Assembly: GCA_943736015.1 (NCBI GenBank)
Contig: OX031065.1
Location: 627,501 to 691,500 of the forward strand
Origin: Tridacna crocea
Lineage: Eukaryota > Mollusca > Bivalvia > Cardiida > Cardiidae
DNA length: 64,000 nucleotides
Direction: 5' to 3'
Of this stretch, positions 1-13,900 are shown piece after piece. Below the pieces are notes generated by a model that saw nothing but the letters and a program-made list of their open reading frames with translations, ran no database searches and had not been told where the DNA came from. A program made the translations under genes and the position numbers. The number at the start of each line of letters is the position of its first letter. Position 1 is the stretch's first letter.

Positions 1-115
1 AAACCCTTTTTGACAGTCAAAAGGCCACATTTTTAGCCTGATACTTATGAAACATGGTCAGAATATTTATCTTGATGATATATTGGACAAAAAGTAGGTC
101 ACCAACACTCATATG
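1..115 (+). repeat. Fragment of an H-A type tandem unit
   Basis: The text resembles the 145-bp units of the element at 50.6-52.0 kb: a GGCCACATTTT block, then CATGAAACNTGGTCAGAAT, then a GATGATAT block and AGGTCAC. No element ends are visible, so it is either a decayed copy or the edge of one that starts before the window. Confidence 0.55.
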
Positions 116-219
116 TTTTACAGCATAACAACCTTGATCTCTTCAGCTTTATCTGTCCTAGAATACTTTATTCAGGTGAGGGCTGCAGGGTAATGCTAAT
201 GGACCTCTTTTACAAGTCC

Positions 220-401
220 TGGGCTATATTCACAAACCATTCTTAAGAACTTTCTTAGTCTTATTCTGAAGAACTATTCTTAATTTAAAGAAACACTATT
301 TCTGATTGGCTAAACCAAATGGTTTAGCCAATCAGAAGTTGTGTTACTTTATTTTATCTAGAATTAGAATGATAATGAGGATTGATGATTAATAGAAGCC
401 T
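220..401. mobile_element. Palindromic MITE PM, copy 1
   Basis: It starts GGGCTATATTCACAAACC, like the complete copy at 20973-21170. At 300-337 is a hairpin with 17-bp arms (TCTGATTGGCTAAACC and its complement) around AAAT. The right end has decayed, so that boundary is approximate. It lies just upstream of the first visible transporter exon. Confidence 0.6.
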
Positions 402-460
402 GGAATTGGAATGTTGTTGTGTGATAGAGTTCTAATATTTCTACCATTTCTCTGTTACAG

Positions 461-650
461 GAATCATAGTTGTGGCCTTTGTCTTGCCGATTGAATTAGT
501 AACCCCAAAATGGCGAACAGTTTGTGGCTGTATTGGTCTATGGGGTGTTGGGATGATGATCATGGCTTTACTTGGATATTTCCTGCGAGACTGGCACCAT
601 CTTGTAATGGTGACTTCTGGATGTAGCGTCATCATGCTTTTCTCTTGGTG
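461..650 (+). CDS. SLC22-like exon (helices 5-6)
   Basis: The acceptor is CTGTTACAG and the donor GTATGT. The exon begins with two bases of a split codon and ends with two bases (TG) of a Trp codon. It encodes IIVVAFVLPIEL, the cytosolic TPKWRTVCG turn conserved in SLC22, then two hydrophobic segments around FLRDWHHL. An open frame runs past the donor to 699 but has no family similarity there. Confidence 0.93.
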
Positions 651-3600
651 GTATGTTGTTGTTGTTGTTTTTGCAGTTTCGGTATTTTGTAATTTTTAAG
701 AAAAAAAAAATATCAGTTTATTTTTCAGAATTGTTCCCTATTACAACTGATGAACATTTTTTAAAGATATCTTTAAGAGAAGCTGAAGCATAAGTTCAAA
801 CTTAGTTCCACATAGCTCTGTGTTTGTATTGTAAATATCAGAATACAACTTTAAACCTTAACCCTTTACCTTACAGTCTCCTGTTAAAAACATTGTAGGA
901 CAAGAATTAAAAACATAACCAGCCTTTTCTCCTTTTTAGCTCACCTGAGCACAACGTGCTCAAGGGGAGCTTTTAGGGTCACTGGGTGTCCGTCGTCCGT
1001 CGTGCGTCGTGCGTCGTCCGTCGTGCGTCGTCCGTCGTGCGTCGTGCGTCGTCAACAATTCTTTAAACATCAACTCCTCCTAAACCGCTGGGCCAATTTG
1101 GACCAAACTTGGCAGGAATGTTCCTTGGGAGGCCCTCTTTAAAAATTGTTCACAGAATTTGATTCCGTCAAAAACTCTGGTTGCCATGGCAACGAAATGG
1201 AATTTTTTAGCAAATTCTTTAAAAATCTTCTCCTCTGAAACCGCTGGTCAGATTTTGAAATAATTTCACAGATATGTTCCTTGAGTGACCCTTTTCAAAA
1301 ATTGTTCGTGAAATTTTGATCCGTCAAAAATTGTGGCTCTGGTGAATGGGGGCTACTTGCACTATACAGAAATGAAGGAATTCTTAAAAAATCTTCTCCT
1401 CTGAAACCGCTGGTCAGATTTTGAAATAATTTCACAGATATGTTCCTTGAGTGACCCTTTTCAAAAATTGTTCGTGAAATTTTGATCCGTCAAAAATTGT
1501 GGCTCTGGTGAATGGGGGCTACTTGCACTATACAGAAATGAAGGAATTCTTAAAAAATCTTCTCCTCTGAAACCGCTGGTCGGATTTTGAAATAATTTCA
1601 CAGATATGTTCCTTGGGTGACCCTTTTCAAAAATTGTTCGTGAAATTTTGATCCGTCAAAAAATGTGGCTCTGGTGAACGGGGGCTACTTGCACTATATA
1701 GAAATGAAGGAATTCTTAAAAAATCTTCTTCTCCGAAACCGCTGGTCAGACTTTGAAATAATTTCACAGAGATGTTCCTTGGGTGACTCTTTTCAAAAAT
1801 TGTTCGCGAAATTTTGATTGGTCAAGAAACATGGCTCTGGTGAATGGGGGCTTCTTGCACTATTGGGAAATGAGGAAATTCTTAAAATTTTTTCTTCTCT
1901 GAAACCACTGGTCAGATTTTGAAATAATTTCTCTGGGATATTCCTTGGGTGACCCTTTTCAAAAAGTGTTCACAAAATTTTAATCCGTCAAGAAACATGG
2001 CTCTGGTGAATGGGGGCTACTTGCACTATAGGGAACAAAAGAAATTTTTAAAAATTCTTCTTCTCTGAAACGGCTGGACAGATTTTAAAATGATTTCACA
2101 GTGATAATCCTTGGGTGACCCTTTTCAAAAACTGTTCACAAAATTTTGATCCATGAAGAAACATGGCTCTGGTGAATATGGCTCTGGTGAATGAGGGCTA
2201 CTTGCACTATATGGAAATGAAGAAATTCTTGAAAATTCTTTTTCTCTGAAACCCCTAGTCAGATTTTAAAATAATTTGACAGAGATGTTCCTTGGGTGAT
2301 CCTTACTCTTGTGAATGGGAGCTACTTGCACTATATGGACATGATGATATTCTTGAAAATTCTCTTTCTCTGAAACCCCTGGTCAGATTTTAAAAGAAAT
2401 TTTCCGAAATGTTCCTTGGGTGACCCTTTTCAAAACTTGTTCGTAAATTTTGATCCATCAAGAAACATGGCTCTCGTGGATGGGGGATACTTGCTCTTAT
2501 ACAGAAATGAAGAATTCTTAAAAATTCTTCTTTTTGAAACTGATGGTCAGATTTGGAAATGAATTTTACAGGTGACCTTTTGAAAATTGCTTAGCAAAAT
2601 TATAAATTTGGTTCCAATGTTTCAATACCTCAAAAAAAAAAATATAGGCTATGGTCATCTCAAAACTCAGGTGAGCGATCCAGGGCCATCTTGGCCCTCT
2701 TGTCTTGAAAAGTTTATTGTACTTTCAAAAGTCAAATTACATGTTTTTTGAGTCACAATGTATCTGAATCACAGTTGCGGCAGATAATACAAAGAAGCAA
2801 TGGACTTTGACATCAGTTCCACAAAGTGCTCTTGAAAGGTGAGCTTTCGCGATCATGCTGTGTCCAGCGTCTATTGTGCATCGTCATCTTTTGTCATGTG
2901 TATGCTGTAGAGGCCACATTTTCAGTCCATTACAATAATATCTCAGACAAGTCAAAAAAAATGGGACATGTCAGGTCAAATTTTAGGTCACTTCATCAGA
3001 TCCTAGAAAAACTTTGTGTAGGGTCACTGGGTGTCCGTCGTCCGTCGTGGGTCGTGCGTCGTCAACAATTCTTCAAACATCAACTTCTCCTAAACCGCTG
3101 GGCCAATTTGGACCAAACTTGGCAGGAATGTTCCTTTGGAGGTCTTCTTTAAAAATTGTTCACAGAATTTGATTCCGTCAAAAACTCTGGTTGCCATGGC
3201 AACGAAATGGAATTTTTTAGCAAATTCTTTAAAAATCTTCTCCTCTGAAACCGCTGGTCGGATTTTGAAATAATTTCACAGATATGTTCCTTGGGTGACC
3301 TTTTTCAAAACTTGTTCGTGAAATTTTGATCCGTCAAAAATTGTGGCTCTGGTGAATGGGGGCTACTTGCTCTATATAGAAGTGAAGGAATTCTTAAAAA
3401 ATCTTCTTCTCTGAAACCCCTGGTCGGATTTTGAAATAATTTCACAGATATGTTCCTTGGGTGACCCTTTTCAAAAATTGTTCGTGAAATTTTGATCCGT
3501 CAAAAAATGTGGCTCTGGTGAATGGGGGCTACTTGCACTATACAGCAATGAAGGAATTCTTAAAAAATCTTCTCTGAAACCGCTGGTCAGATTTTGAAAT

Positions 3601-6600
3601 AATTTCACAGAGATGTTCCTTGGGTGACCCTTTTCAAAAATTGTTCGCAAAATTTTGATTTGCAAGAAACATGGCTCTGGTGAATGGGGGCTACTTGCAC
3701 TATAGGGAAATGAGGAAATTCTTAAAAAAATTTCTTCTCTGAAACCGCTGGTCAGATTTTGAAACACTTGCTCTTGTGAATGGGAGCTACTTGCACTATA
3801 TGGACATGATGAAATTCTTGAAAGTTCTTCTTCTCTGAAATGGCTGGACAGATTTTGAAATGATTTCACAGAGATGATCATTAGGTGACCTTTTTCAAAA
3901 ATTGTTCACAAAATTTTGATCCGTCAAGAAACATGGCTCTGGTGAATGGGGGCTACTAGCACTATATGGAAATGAAGAAATTCTTGAAAATTCTTTTTCT
4001 CTGAAACCCCTTGTCAGATTTTGAAATAATTTGACAGAGATGTTCCTTGGGTGATCCTTGCTCTTGTGAATGGGAGCTACTTGCACTATATGGACATGAT
4101 GAAATTCTTGAAAGTTCTCTTTCTCTGAAACCCCAGGTCAGATTTTAAAAGAAATTTTCCGAAATGTTCCTTGGGTGACCCTTTTCAAAACTTGTTTGTA
4201 AATTTTGATCCATTCAGAAACATGGCTCTCGTGGATGGGGGATACTTGCTCTTATACAGAAATGAAGAATTCTTAAAAATTCTTCTTTTTGAAACTGATG
4301 GTCAGATTTCGAAATGAATTTTACAGATGACCTTTTGAAAATTGCTTAGCAAAATTATAAATTTGGTTCCAATGTTTCAATACTTCAAAAAAAAAAATAG
4401 GCTATGGTCATCTCAAAAATTCAGGTGAGCGATCCAGGGCCATCTCGGCCCTCTTGTTATCAAAATATCTCTATAGAGATTGAAAACGGGCCCTGTTTGG
4501 TCAAAAGACTCGGGTAAGCTTCTTCAGAGCCCATAATGTTTTATCCTTTAAAAGACAAACTGTATAATTTGGTTCATGTTTGGTCAGTGGTTTTCAAATC
4601 CTTTTGATATTGGCATGCTGTAGACTCTGACATCTGGTAAGGAGTAAACTTTTTACCAAATAAGAAGGTTTTTGATTGGTCAGAGTTAAAACCATTTGCA
4701 GACAACATATCAAATATTACTCAAAAGACAAAATTTGTTTTTTAAAGGGTAGAAAACATTGTGCAAAAAAGAAGAAAATGCTTGGAACCAGCATTTTCTT
4801 CTTTCCCCAAAATGTTTTCAAAAGCCTCCTACCTCAGGGTCATTTGATGTCAGGAATTAATTTTGGTAAAAGGTTAACATTCTTACCGCTCCATTCATAG
4901 GTTTGTACCAGAAAGTCCAAGATGGCTTATGAGTCGAGGGAAATTTGAGGAAGCAGAGGAAATATTGACCAAGATGGCGGAATATAACAATAAACCACTT
5001 CCAGATTTTTGTAAACTGCGACAAGCAACAGAGGTGAGTTAAACTTTTTTGTAATGGAATCATGTCCATTGCAAAGAAAACAAGAAAGATTTTTAGCTCA
5101 CCTGAGCACATAGTGCTCAGGGTGAGCTATTGTGATCGATCGTTGTCCGGCGTCCGTCCGTCCGTCTGTCCGTCCGTCTGTCCGTCCGTCCGTCCGTCCG
5201 TGAACAATTACTTAAAAATTCTTCTCCTCTGAAACCGCCCAACAGATTTCAGTGAAACTTCACAGAAATGATCCTTAGGTGATGCACTTTCAAAATACTT
5301 CAAAGATTTGAATTCCATGGAGAACTCTGGTTGCCATGGCAACCGAGAGAAAAAACTTTAAAAATCTTCTTGTCCCGAACCGTAAGGGCTAGAGCTCTCA
5401 TATTTTGCATGTAGCATCAGCTAGTGACTCTCTACCAAAATACTTCAAATTATGGCCCTAGTGTTGAAAATAGCCCTATGTTGTGGGTTCTTGGATTTCA
5501 CATGGAGATAAAGAAGGAAATGTTTAAAAATTTTCTTGTCGCAAACCATAAAGGCTAGAGCTCTCAAATATGGCATGTAGTATCATCTAGTGGCCCTCTA
5601 TTAAAATACTTCAAATAATGGCCCTAGTGTAGAAATTGGCCCTATGTTGTGGGTTCTCGGATTTCACATAGAGATAAAGAAGGAAATCTTTAAAAATCTT
5701 CTTGTCCCAAACCGTAAGGGCTAGAGCTTTCATATTTGGCATGTAGCATCATCTAGTGACCCTCTACCAAAATATTTCAAATTATGGCCCTAGTTTGAAA
5801 ATGGCCCTATGTTGTGGGTTCTCGGATTTCACATAGAGATAAAGAAGGAAATCTTTAAAAATCTTCTTGTCCCAAACCATAAGGGCTAGAGCTCTCATAT
5901 ATGGCATGTAGTATCATCTAGTGGCCCTCTACCAAAATACTTCAAATAATGGCCCTAGTGTGGAAATTGGCCCTATGTTGTGGGTTCTCCGATTTCACAT
6001 AGAGATAAAGAAGGAAATCTGTAAAAAACTTTATGTCCCAAACCTTAAGGGCCAGAGCTTTCATATTTGGCATGCAGCATCATCTAGTGACCCTCTACCA
6101 AAATACTTCAAATTAAGGCCCTGGTGTGAAATTAAACCTATGTTGTTGGTCTTGGATTTCACATGAAGACAAGGAAGGAAATCTTTAAAAACCTTCTTGT
6201 GCAAATGGTAAAGGCCAGAGCTTTCATATTTGGCATGTAGCATCAGCTAGTAGCCCTCTACCAATTTTCGTCAAATTATGTTCCTGATGTAAAGAATTTG
6301 CCCTATGTTGTGGGTCTCGGATTTCACATAGCGATAAAGAAGGAAATCTTAGAAAATTTTCTTGTACCAAACCGTAATGGCCAGAGCTTTCATATTTGGC
6401 ATATGGCATCATCTAGTGGCTTTCTATCAACATACCTCAAATTATGGCCCTATGTTGTAGGTTCCCGGATTTCACATAGCGATAAAGAAGGAAATCTTAG
6501 AAAATCTTCTTCTCCCAAACCATAAGGGCTAGAGCTTTCATATTTGGCATGTAGCATCATCTAGTGGCTTTCTATCAACATACCTCGAATTATGGCCCTA

Positions 6601-9600
6601 TGTTGTAGGTTCCTGGATTTCACATCGCGATAAAGGAGGAAATCTTAGAAAATCTTCTTCTCCCAAACCATAAGGGCTAGAGCTTTCATATTTGGCATGT
6701 AGCATCATCTAGTGGCCCTCTACTAAAATACTTCAAATTATGGTCCTGGTGTGAAAGTTAGCCCTATGTTGTTGGTCTCAGATTTCACATAGAGATAAAG
6801 AGGGAAATGTTTGAAAGTGTTCTTGTGAGCACTCTTGAGACCACATTTCTTGCTAAGCTGAATTGAAAATTGGTTAGAATGTTTTTCTCAATAAAATCTC
6901 ACATGAGTCTGCATTGAATGCTTGTTTGGAATATAACTTTGTCATCTCAAGTCGGAACGAATTCAAAATTGGTATGCATGTTTGTTGTGATATTACTGAG
7001 TACTCGGTTCAAGAACAATAACTCGACCTAGCATGGATTTTGAGAAATTCCACTTTGATCTTTATTTTAATAGTATTGTTTGCTTGTCCAGAGTGGAATT
7101 TTGAAGTCTCAAGTCAAATTGTCTGTTGCATTGCCAGCCCTTTGCAACTATTATACCTCCTATACAACTGGTGGTGGGATTGCATATCTTTCGACAATTT
7201 GCCGCTCTTTTTTCATCATCATTAGCCCTTGAACCTCAGTATTTGGTAATTATAGTCTTTGTTGTAGACCTTTGCTGCTTAGTACTCAGGTGAGCGATAT
7301 AGGACCATCATGGTCCTCTTGTTAATAAATGAAAGAAGGTGGAAATATGGGGCCATGAGATATCAAGACATCAATTGGTGGTAGCAACTCTTGTAAATAG
7401 GTGTTTCATAAATGAGTAAGTAGATATGGCAGCAGGGGCCTGCTGAAGAAATATGTGCACATTTTTAGCTCACCTGAGCACGAAGTGCTCATGGTGAGCT
7501 TTTGTGATCGCCCAATGTCCGGCGTCCGTCGTCCACAATTTCTTTAAACATCTTCTTCTCCTAAACCACTGGGCCAATCTTGATGAAACTTGGCAGGGAT
7601 GTTCCTTGGGTGAAGCTCTACTAAAGTTGTTCAAGAGATTTAATTCCACCCACTACTCTGGTTGCCATGGCAACCAAAAGGAAGAAAATGGCAAAATCTT
7701 TGAAAATCTTCTTCTCTGAAACTAGATGGCATAGAGCTTTGATATTTGGTATGTAGCATCTCCTAGTGGACCTCTACCAAGGTTGTTCAAATGATGCCCC
7801 TGGGGTCAAAATTAGCCCTGCCCCGGGGGGTCACAAGTTTGAAACATAGGAACAAAGAAGGAAAACTTTAAAATTCTTCTTCTCTGAAATTAGAAGGTGC
7901 AGGGCTTTGATATTTGGTATGTAGCATCTCCTGGTGGACCTCTACCAAGATTGTTCATATGATACCCTTGGGGTCAAAACTGGCCCCGCCCGGGGGGTTA
8001 CAAGTTTGAAACATAGGAACAAAGAAGGAAAACTTTAAAAATCTTCTTCTCTGAAACTGGTGGGTGCAGAGCTTTGATATTTGGTATGTAGCATCTCTTA
8101 GTTGACCTCTACCAAGGTTGTTCATATGATGTTCCTGGGGTCAAAACTGGTCCTGCCCCGGGGGTCACAAGTTTGAAACATAGGAACAAAGAAGGAAAAC
8201 TATAAAATTCTTCTTCTTTGAAACTAGTCGGGGCAGGGCTTTGATATTGATATGTAGCATCTCCTAGTGGACTTCTACCAAGATTGTTCATATGGTGTCC
8301 CTGGGGTCAAAACTAGCCCCGCCCCAGGGGTTACAAGTTTGAAACATAGGAACAAAGAAGGAAAAATTTTAAAATCTTCTTCTCTGAAACTAGACGGTGC
8401 AGAGCTTTGATATTTGGTAGGTAGTATCTCCTAGTGGACTTCTACCAATAGTGTTGATATGATGTCCCTGGGGTCAAAACTGGCCCCACCCCGGGGGTCA
8501 CAAGTTTGAAACATAGGAACAAAGAAGGAAAACTTTAAAAATCTTCTTCTCTGAAACTAGAAGGCCTAGAGCTTTGATATTTGGTTTGTAGCATCTCCTA
8601 GTGGACCTCTACCGAGACTGTACTTATGATGTCCCTGGGGTCAAAACTGGCCCCGCCCCGGGGGTCACAAGTTTAAAACATAGAAAAAAAGAAGGAAAAC
8701 TTTCAAATTCTTCTTCTCTGAAACTAGAAGGCGTAGAGCTTTGATATTTGGTATGTAGTATCTCCTTGTGAACCTGTACCAAAATTGTACCTTTGTTGCC
8801 CCTGGGGTCAAAACTGGCCCAGTCCCGGGGGTCACAAGTTTAAAACATAGAAATAAAGAAGGAAAACTTTAAAATTCTTCTTCTCTGAAACTAGAAGATG
8901 TAGAGCTTTTATATTTGGTAAGTAGGATGTCCTTGTGGACTTCTACAATGTTTGTTCATATGATGTCCCTGGGGTCAAAACTGGCCCTTCCCCGTGGGTC
9001 ACAAGTTTGAAATATAGGAACAAAGAAGGAAAACTTCAATATTCTTCTTCTCTGAAACTAGATGGCATAAAGATTTGATATTTGGTATGCAGCATCTCTT
9101 AGTGGACTTCTACAAAGTTTCTTCATACGATGCCCCATGGGTCAAAACTTGCCTTGCCCCATGGGTCACAAGTTCGAAATATAGGAACAAAGGAGGAAAA
9201 CTTCAATAGTCTTCTTCTCTGAATCTAGATGGCATAGAGCTTTGATATTTGGTATGCAGCATCTCTTAGTGGACTTCTACAAAGTTTCTTCATACGATGC
9301 CCCATGGGTCAAAACTTGCCCTGCCCCATGGGTCACAAGTTCAAAACCTAGGAACAAAGAAGAAAAACTTTAAAATTCTACTTCTCTGAAACTAGAATGT
9401 GTAGAGCTTTGATATTTTGTAAGTAGCATCTCCTAGTGGACCTCCAGCAAGTTTTTTTTTTTAGGATGCCCCTGGGGTCAAAACTGGGCTGCCCAGGGGT
9501 CACAAGTTTGATTTTCCAGCTTAGTACTCAGGTGAGCAATATAGGACCAATTTGGTCCTCTTGTTTTACCAGTTGCATAGTACCATTCTGTCCAATCTTT

Positions 9601-10873
9601 ACTAATACCCAGAGGTGGGTCAAAAGTCAGCGCATTCAGTCATGCCAAAAAGTTTTTTGTTTATAGACTGTATTCATGTCAATGTGACATCTTGCATTTT
9701 GCACATTGTAAATATGTCATTTGGAGAAAGAAGGTGATGTTTTTGGTTATATGCATTGTAAATGTATCACTTGAAGACATTAACCAATTACCACACAATC
9801 CCTACTTTTGATGCCCCTGAGAAAGAAGTCTTTAGAAAACATCCTCTGCAAATGCTTTTGATTCGGATAAGTCTTAAAATTGTTGTTTGGTAGTGAGTTA
9901 AGAGACATTTTGGTTTAACCTTTTACCAAATGACAAAATTTTAAGATCGGTCCAAATTGAAAGCACTTGCAGATGACAAAATAAAAGTGACTGAAAATTT
10001 GAAATTTGTTTTGTGAAGAGTAGAAAACACTGGGAAAATGAGAAAATGCTGGTAATTTACCAGCATTTTCTCCTTTTCCCACAATGTGTTCAAAAGGTTT
10101 CTTTTTCAGTGTTATTAAAAGTCGGGATTGTGTGTTAAAGAGTTACGTATTCTGTTCATATTAGTTGAAGATAGAAAGTGACATTCTTGGTCAAATAAAT
10201 AATTATTGCCGAGAAGAAAGCCAATTTCCCCAGAAATGTTGCATACAATTTAAACTTAATGGTGTGTGTAATCATTGACCAATCATATTTGAGTGGTAAG
10301 CAAAAGCATAGGTCCCATCACGCACCCCAAACAAGTATGTAATGCAAAATCTGACAGAATAGGTGGAAGTTTCCTAAAATTGTATTTTCGAACATGACAT
10401 TTCCTGTCTTTATTCTCAAGAAATAGCATCAAAAATAAACCTGACGATGTTTTGTAAATTCAGCTCTACAACTGAATACATCATAGATAGTCCATTTATG
10501 ACTGTTTGATGCTGCAGTGACACCCCTATCATTTCAGGTTTTCATGCCTTTGGGGTGTGAAATACCGAAAAATACCAGGCTACAACCTTATCTCTTTACC
10601 AAACAACAAAATTTAGGACCAGTTCAATTTGAAAGCATTTGCAGACATCAAAATAAAAGAGACTGAAAATATTAAATTTGTATCGAAGAGGAGAGAAAAC
10701 ATTGTGGGAAAAGAAGAAAATGCTGGTAACCAGCATTTTCTCCTTTTACCACAATGTTTTCAAAGGCTTTCTTCCTCAGGGTTGTCAAAAGTCGGGATAG
10801 TGTGGTAAAGGATTAATAAGTACTGTCACTTGTATCAAACGCCATCTTTTATCAGGTCCGCCAGTGCTTTTAT

Positions 10874-10911
<38 letters not shown>

Positions 10912-13900
10912 GTCTTTGGATAATAAATTCCATGGTGAAGTTTCTGCTTGTACAAGGTTCTCCATCCCAGCTCAGAAATTTCACACTGATGATAAATTTG
11001 TTTCTGACATCTTTATAGTCATTATGATGTATAGAGAGTTATGTTGTAAACAGATTGCTAGCTTCTGGAATTGTATACCCACCCTCCATCAGGCCATCTC
11101 TTTTTTAGGCTGAGGAAATGTTTGTAAACAACTCATAGACTGCAAACATTTCTTTTTTCTTCTTTTGCTTAACTATTTATTGAACAACAAAATTCAAGGC
11201 ATTAGCAGATGACGTATTAAATGTGGCTAAAGTGATGACGTATTAAATGTGGCTAAAGTGATGATTTCTGTCTATGATAGGGTGAAAAATATAGTGGAAA
11301 AAGGAAAAAATGCTGGTTACCAGCATTTCCTCCTTTTCCCACAATGTTTTCAAAGTCATTAGATTTCCGGACTTATGCTGGTTACCAGCATTTTCTCCCT
11401 TTCCCACAATGTTTTCAAAGTCATTAGATTTCCGGACTGTGTGGTAAAAAGTTACCTCTTTACCAAAAGGCAAAATTGTTGACTCGTCCAAACTGAAAAC
11501 TCTCTGCAGAAAACAGTTTCAGCATGGCTCAACTAGTGCAGTATCTCCTTGATAGGGTACAAAACAATTTTCTGCTTTTCTGACAATGTTTTCAAAAAAC
11601 TTCTTGCATAGGGTTGTTAAAAGATGGCATTGTGGAGCAAAGGTTGAAGGGCACTATGCACTTTAACTCTTTACCACACAGCAAATTTTTTACCTATCCA
11701 AATCAAAAGCTGTTGCAGACAACAGTTTCATAGTGGCCCAAAGGACACAATTTTTCCCTGATACAATAAAAAACTTTTGTGGGAAAAGGAGAAAATGCTG
11801 GTTACCAGCATTTTCTCCTTTTCCCACAACGTTTTCAAAAGGCTTATATCTCAGAGTCTTTAAAAGTTGTTATTAAGTTGTGGTAAAGGGTTAACTGTCT
11901 AGTGATTAATGATGACAATTTGGGACGTGTAGGAAGGTCATGCTAATTGCATTAACTCTTTACCAGACAAGAAAATTTTAGACTGGTCCAAATTGAAAGC
12001 ATTTGCAGACAACAAAATAAAGGTGACTGAAAAATAGAAATTTGTTCTGGGAAGGGTAGAAAACACTGTGGGAAAAGGAGAAAATGCTGGTTACCAGCAT
12101 TTTCTCCTTTTCCCACAGTGTTTTCAAAAGGCTTCTTTCTCAGGGGCGTCAAAAGTAGGGATTGTGTGGTAATGGGTTAAGAAGGTCATACACCCTTTAC
12201 TGAAAGACTCCCCTCATGAACCCATTACCACACAATCCCAACTTTTAACACCATTGTGAAAGAAGCCTTTTGAAAACATTGCGGGAAAAGAAGAAAATGC
12301 TGGTAACCAGCATTTTCTCCTTTTCCCACAATGTTTTCTTTCCTTCCTGAAAGAATATTCAATTCTTTAGTCACATTTATTTTGTTGGCTGCAAATGCTT
12401 TGAATTTGGGACCAGTCCAAAATTTTGTCACTTTGTAAAGAGTTAAGAAAGCTTTTGAAAATCTTTCTTACACGAGTACCAACACAGCTTTCTCACCAAG
12501 TCACTGATGACTTTCTCAAATAAATCTGTGTCCAAGGACAATATTTTGGAGGCATGCCTAATCTGAAAGCATTTGGAGGCAAAAAATTAAACAGGGCAAC
12601 AATTATAGGATCACTGAGTGTTGAATAGAAGAAAACATAGGAGGAAAACGAGAGGATGCTGGTAACCAGCATTTTCTCCTTTTCCTGCAATATTTTCAAA
12701 GGCCTCCATAGAAGGTTCTGTAAAACACAGGATTGATTATTAATTCTTTACCAAAAGACAAAATTTTAGACTGGTCCAAATTGAAAGTGCTTGCAGACTA
12801 CAAATTAGATGTAACTCAAAAATTGAACTTTGTTTCCAGTAGGTAGAAAACATTGTGGGAAAAGGGGAAAGTGCTGGTTACCAGCAAGTTCTCCTTTTTC
12901 CACAATGGTTTAGGGTAGGAAACATTGTTGGAAAAGGAGAAAATGCTGGTTACCAGCATTTTCTCCTTTTCCCACAATGTTTTCAGAAGGTGATAAAAAC
13001 AAGGTATTGTTTGGTAAAGGGTTAAATGGTTAAAATAGGTATTGAACCTGCTACCATACTATCAAGTCCCCCCATGGAAAGGTCATTGACGTAGAGGTCA
13101 TTGACACAAGAACTGGAATGATGTAAACAGTCAATATGATATGGTCATATTGTTTTATTGCTGTTTTACTACAAGCACACAAGAGCCCCAAAAAGGTCAA
13201 TGATAAGAGATAGTACAGACTGACAGTTAACATTTGATACAATAGGGTCCTATTGTTTTACTGCTGTTGTACTACAAGCCAAGAAGCCCCCAAAGGGCAA
13301 TGACCTTTTTCACACCATTGACTCCATACATTTTATGTCAATAACATACAAATTCCTATTCACAAGGATTCTTAGTAAACGGCTGTTTGTTCTTTGTGAC
13401 AGAGAGAGGTTAGATATATAAGCGCTTGGATCCTGCCTTGCTGTTGAGCAAGCTTTTACAGCGATGAGGTTTGGTGTATTTCTCTCCGTGGAAGTTAAGC
13501 AATGTGCATTAGGTTAGTACCAGGATGGGTGACCAGGTTGTTGCATGTCACATTTGGCAGCAGCAGTTGGATAACTGCTGGACTTGAGTTGCCCTCCTCA
13601 TGCACATTCCCCGTGGTGTATTTGTATATATGTGCTTGTTAGCTCCATTGGCCGAATGCATTAACTTCTGTTTCAAACATCTTCTTCTCTGAAACTACCC
13701 ATCCAATTTTGATGAAACTTCACAGAAATGATCCTGCTATGGTCCTCTTTAGAATTACTGGAAAAAATTTGATTCCTTCAAAAACTCTGGTTGCTATGGC
13801 AACAAAACTGAAAAATATTGAAAATCTTCTTTTCTGAAACGATTAGGCCTAGGGCTACCAAATTTTGCATCTAATGGACCTCTACCAAGTTCCTTCAAAT

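Noticed and set aside
13475-13548. Functional 5S rRNA gene
   Set aside because: Only the internal promoter part is conserved; the 5' half and terminal stem are absent and there is no T-run terminator at the right place.
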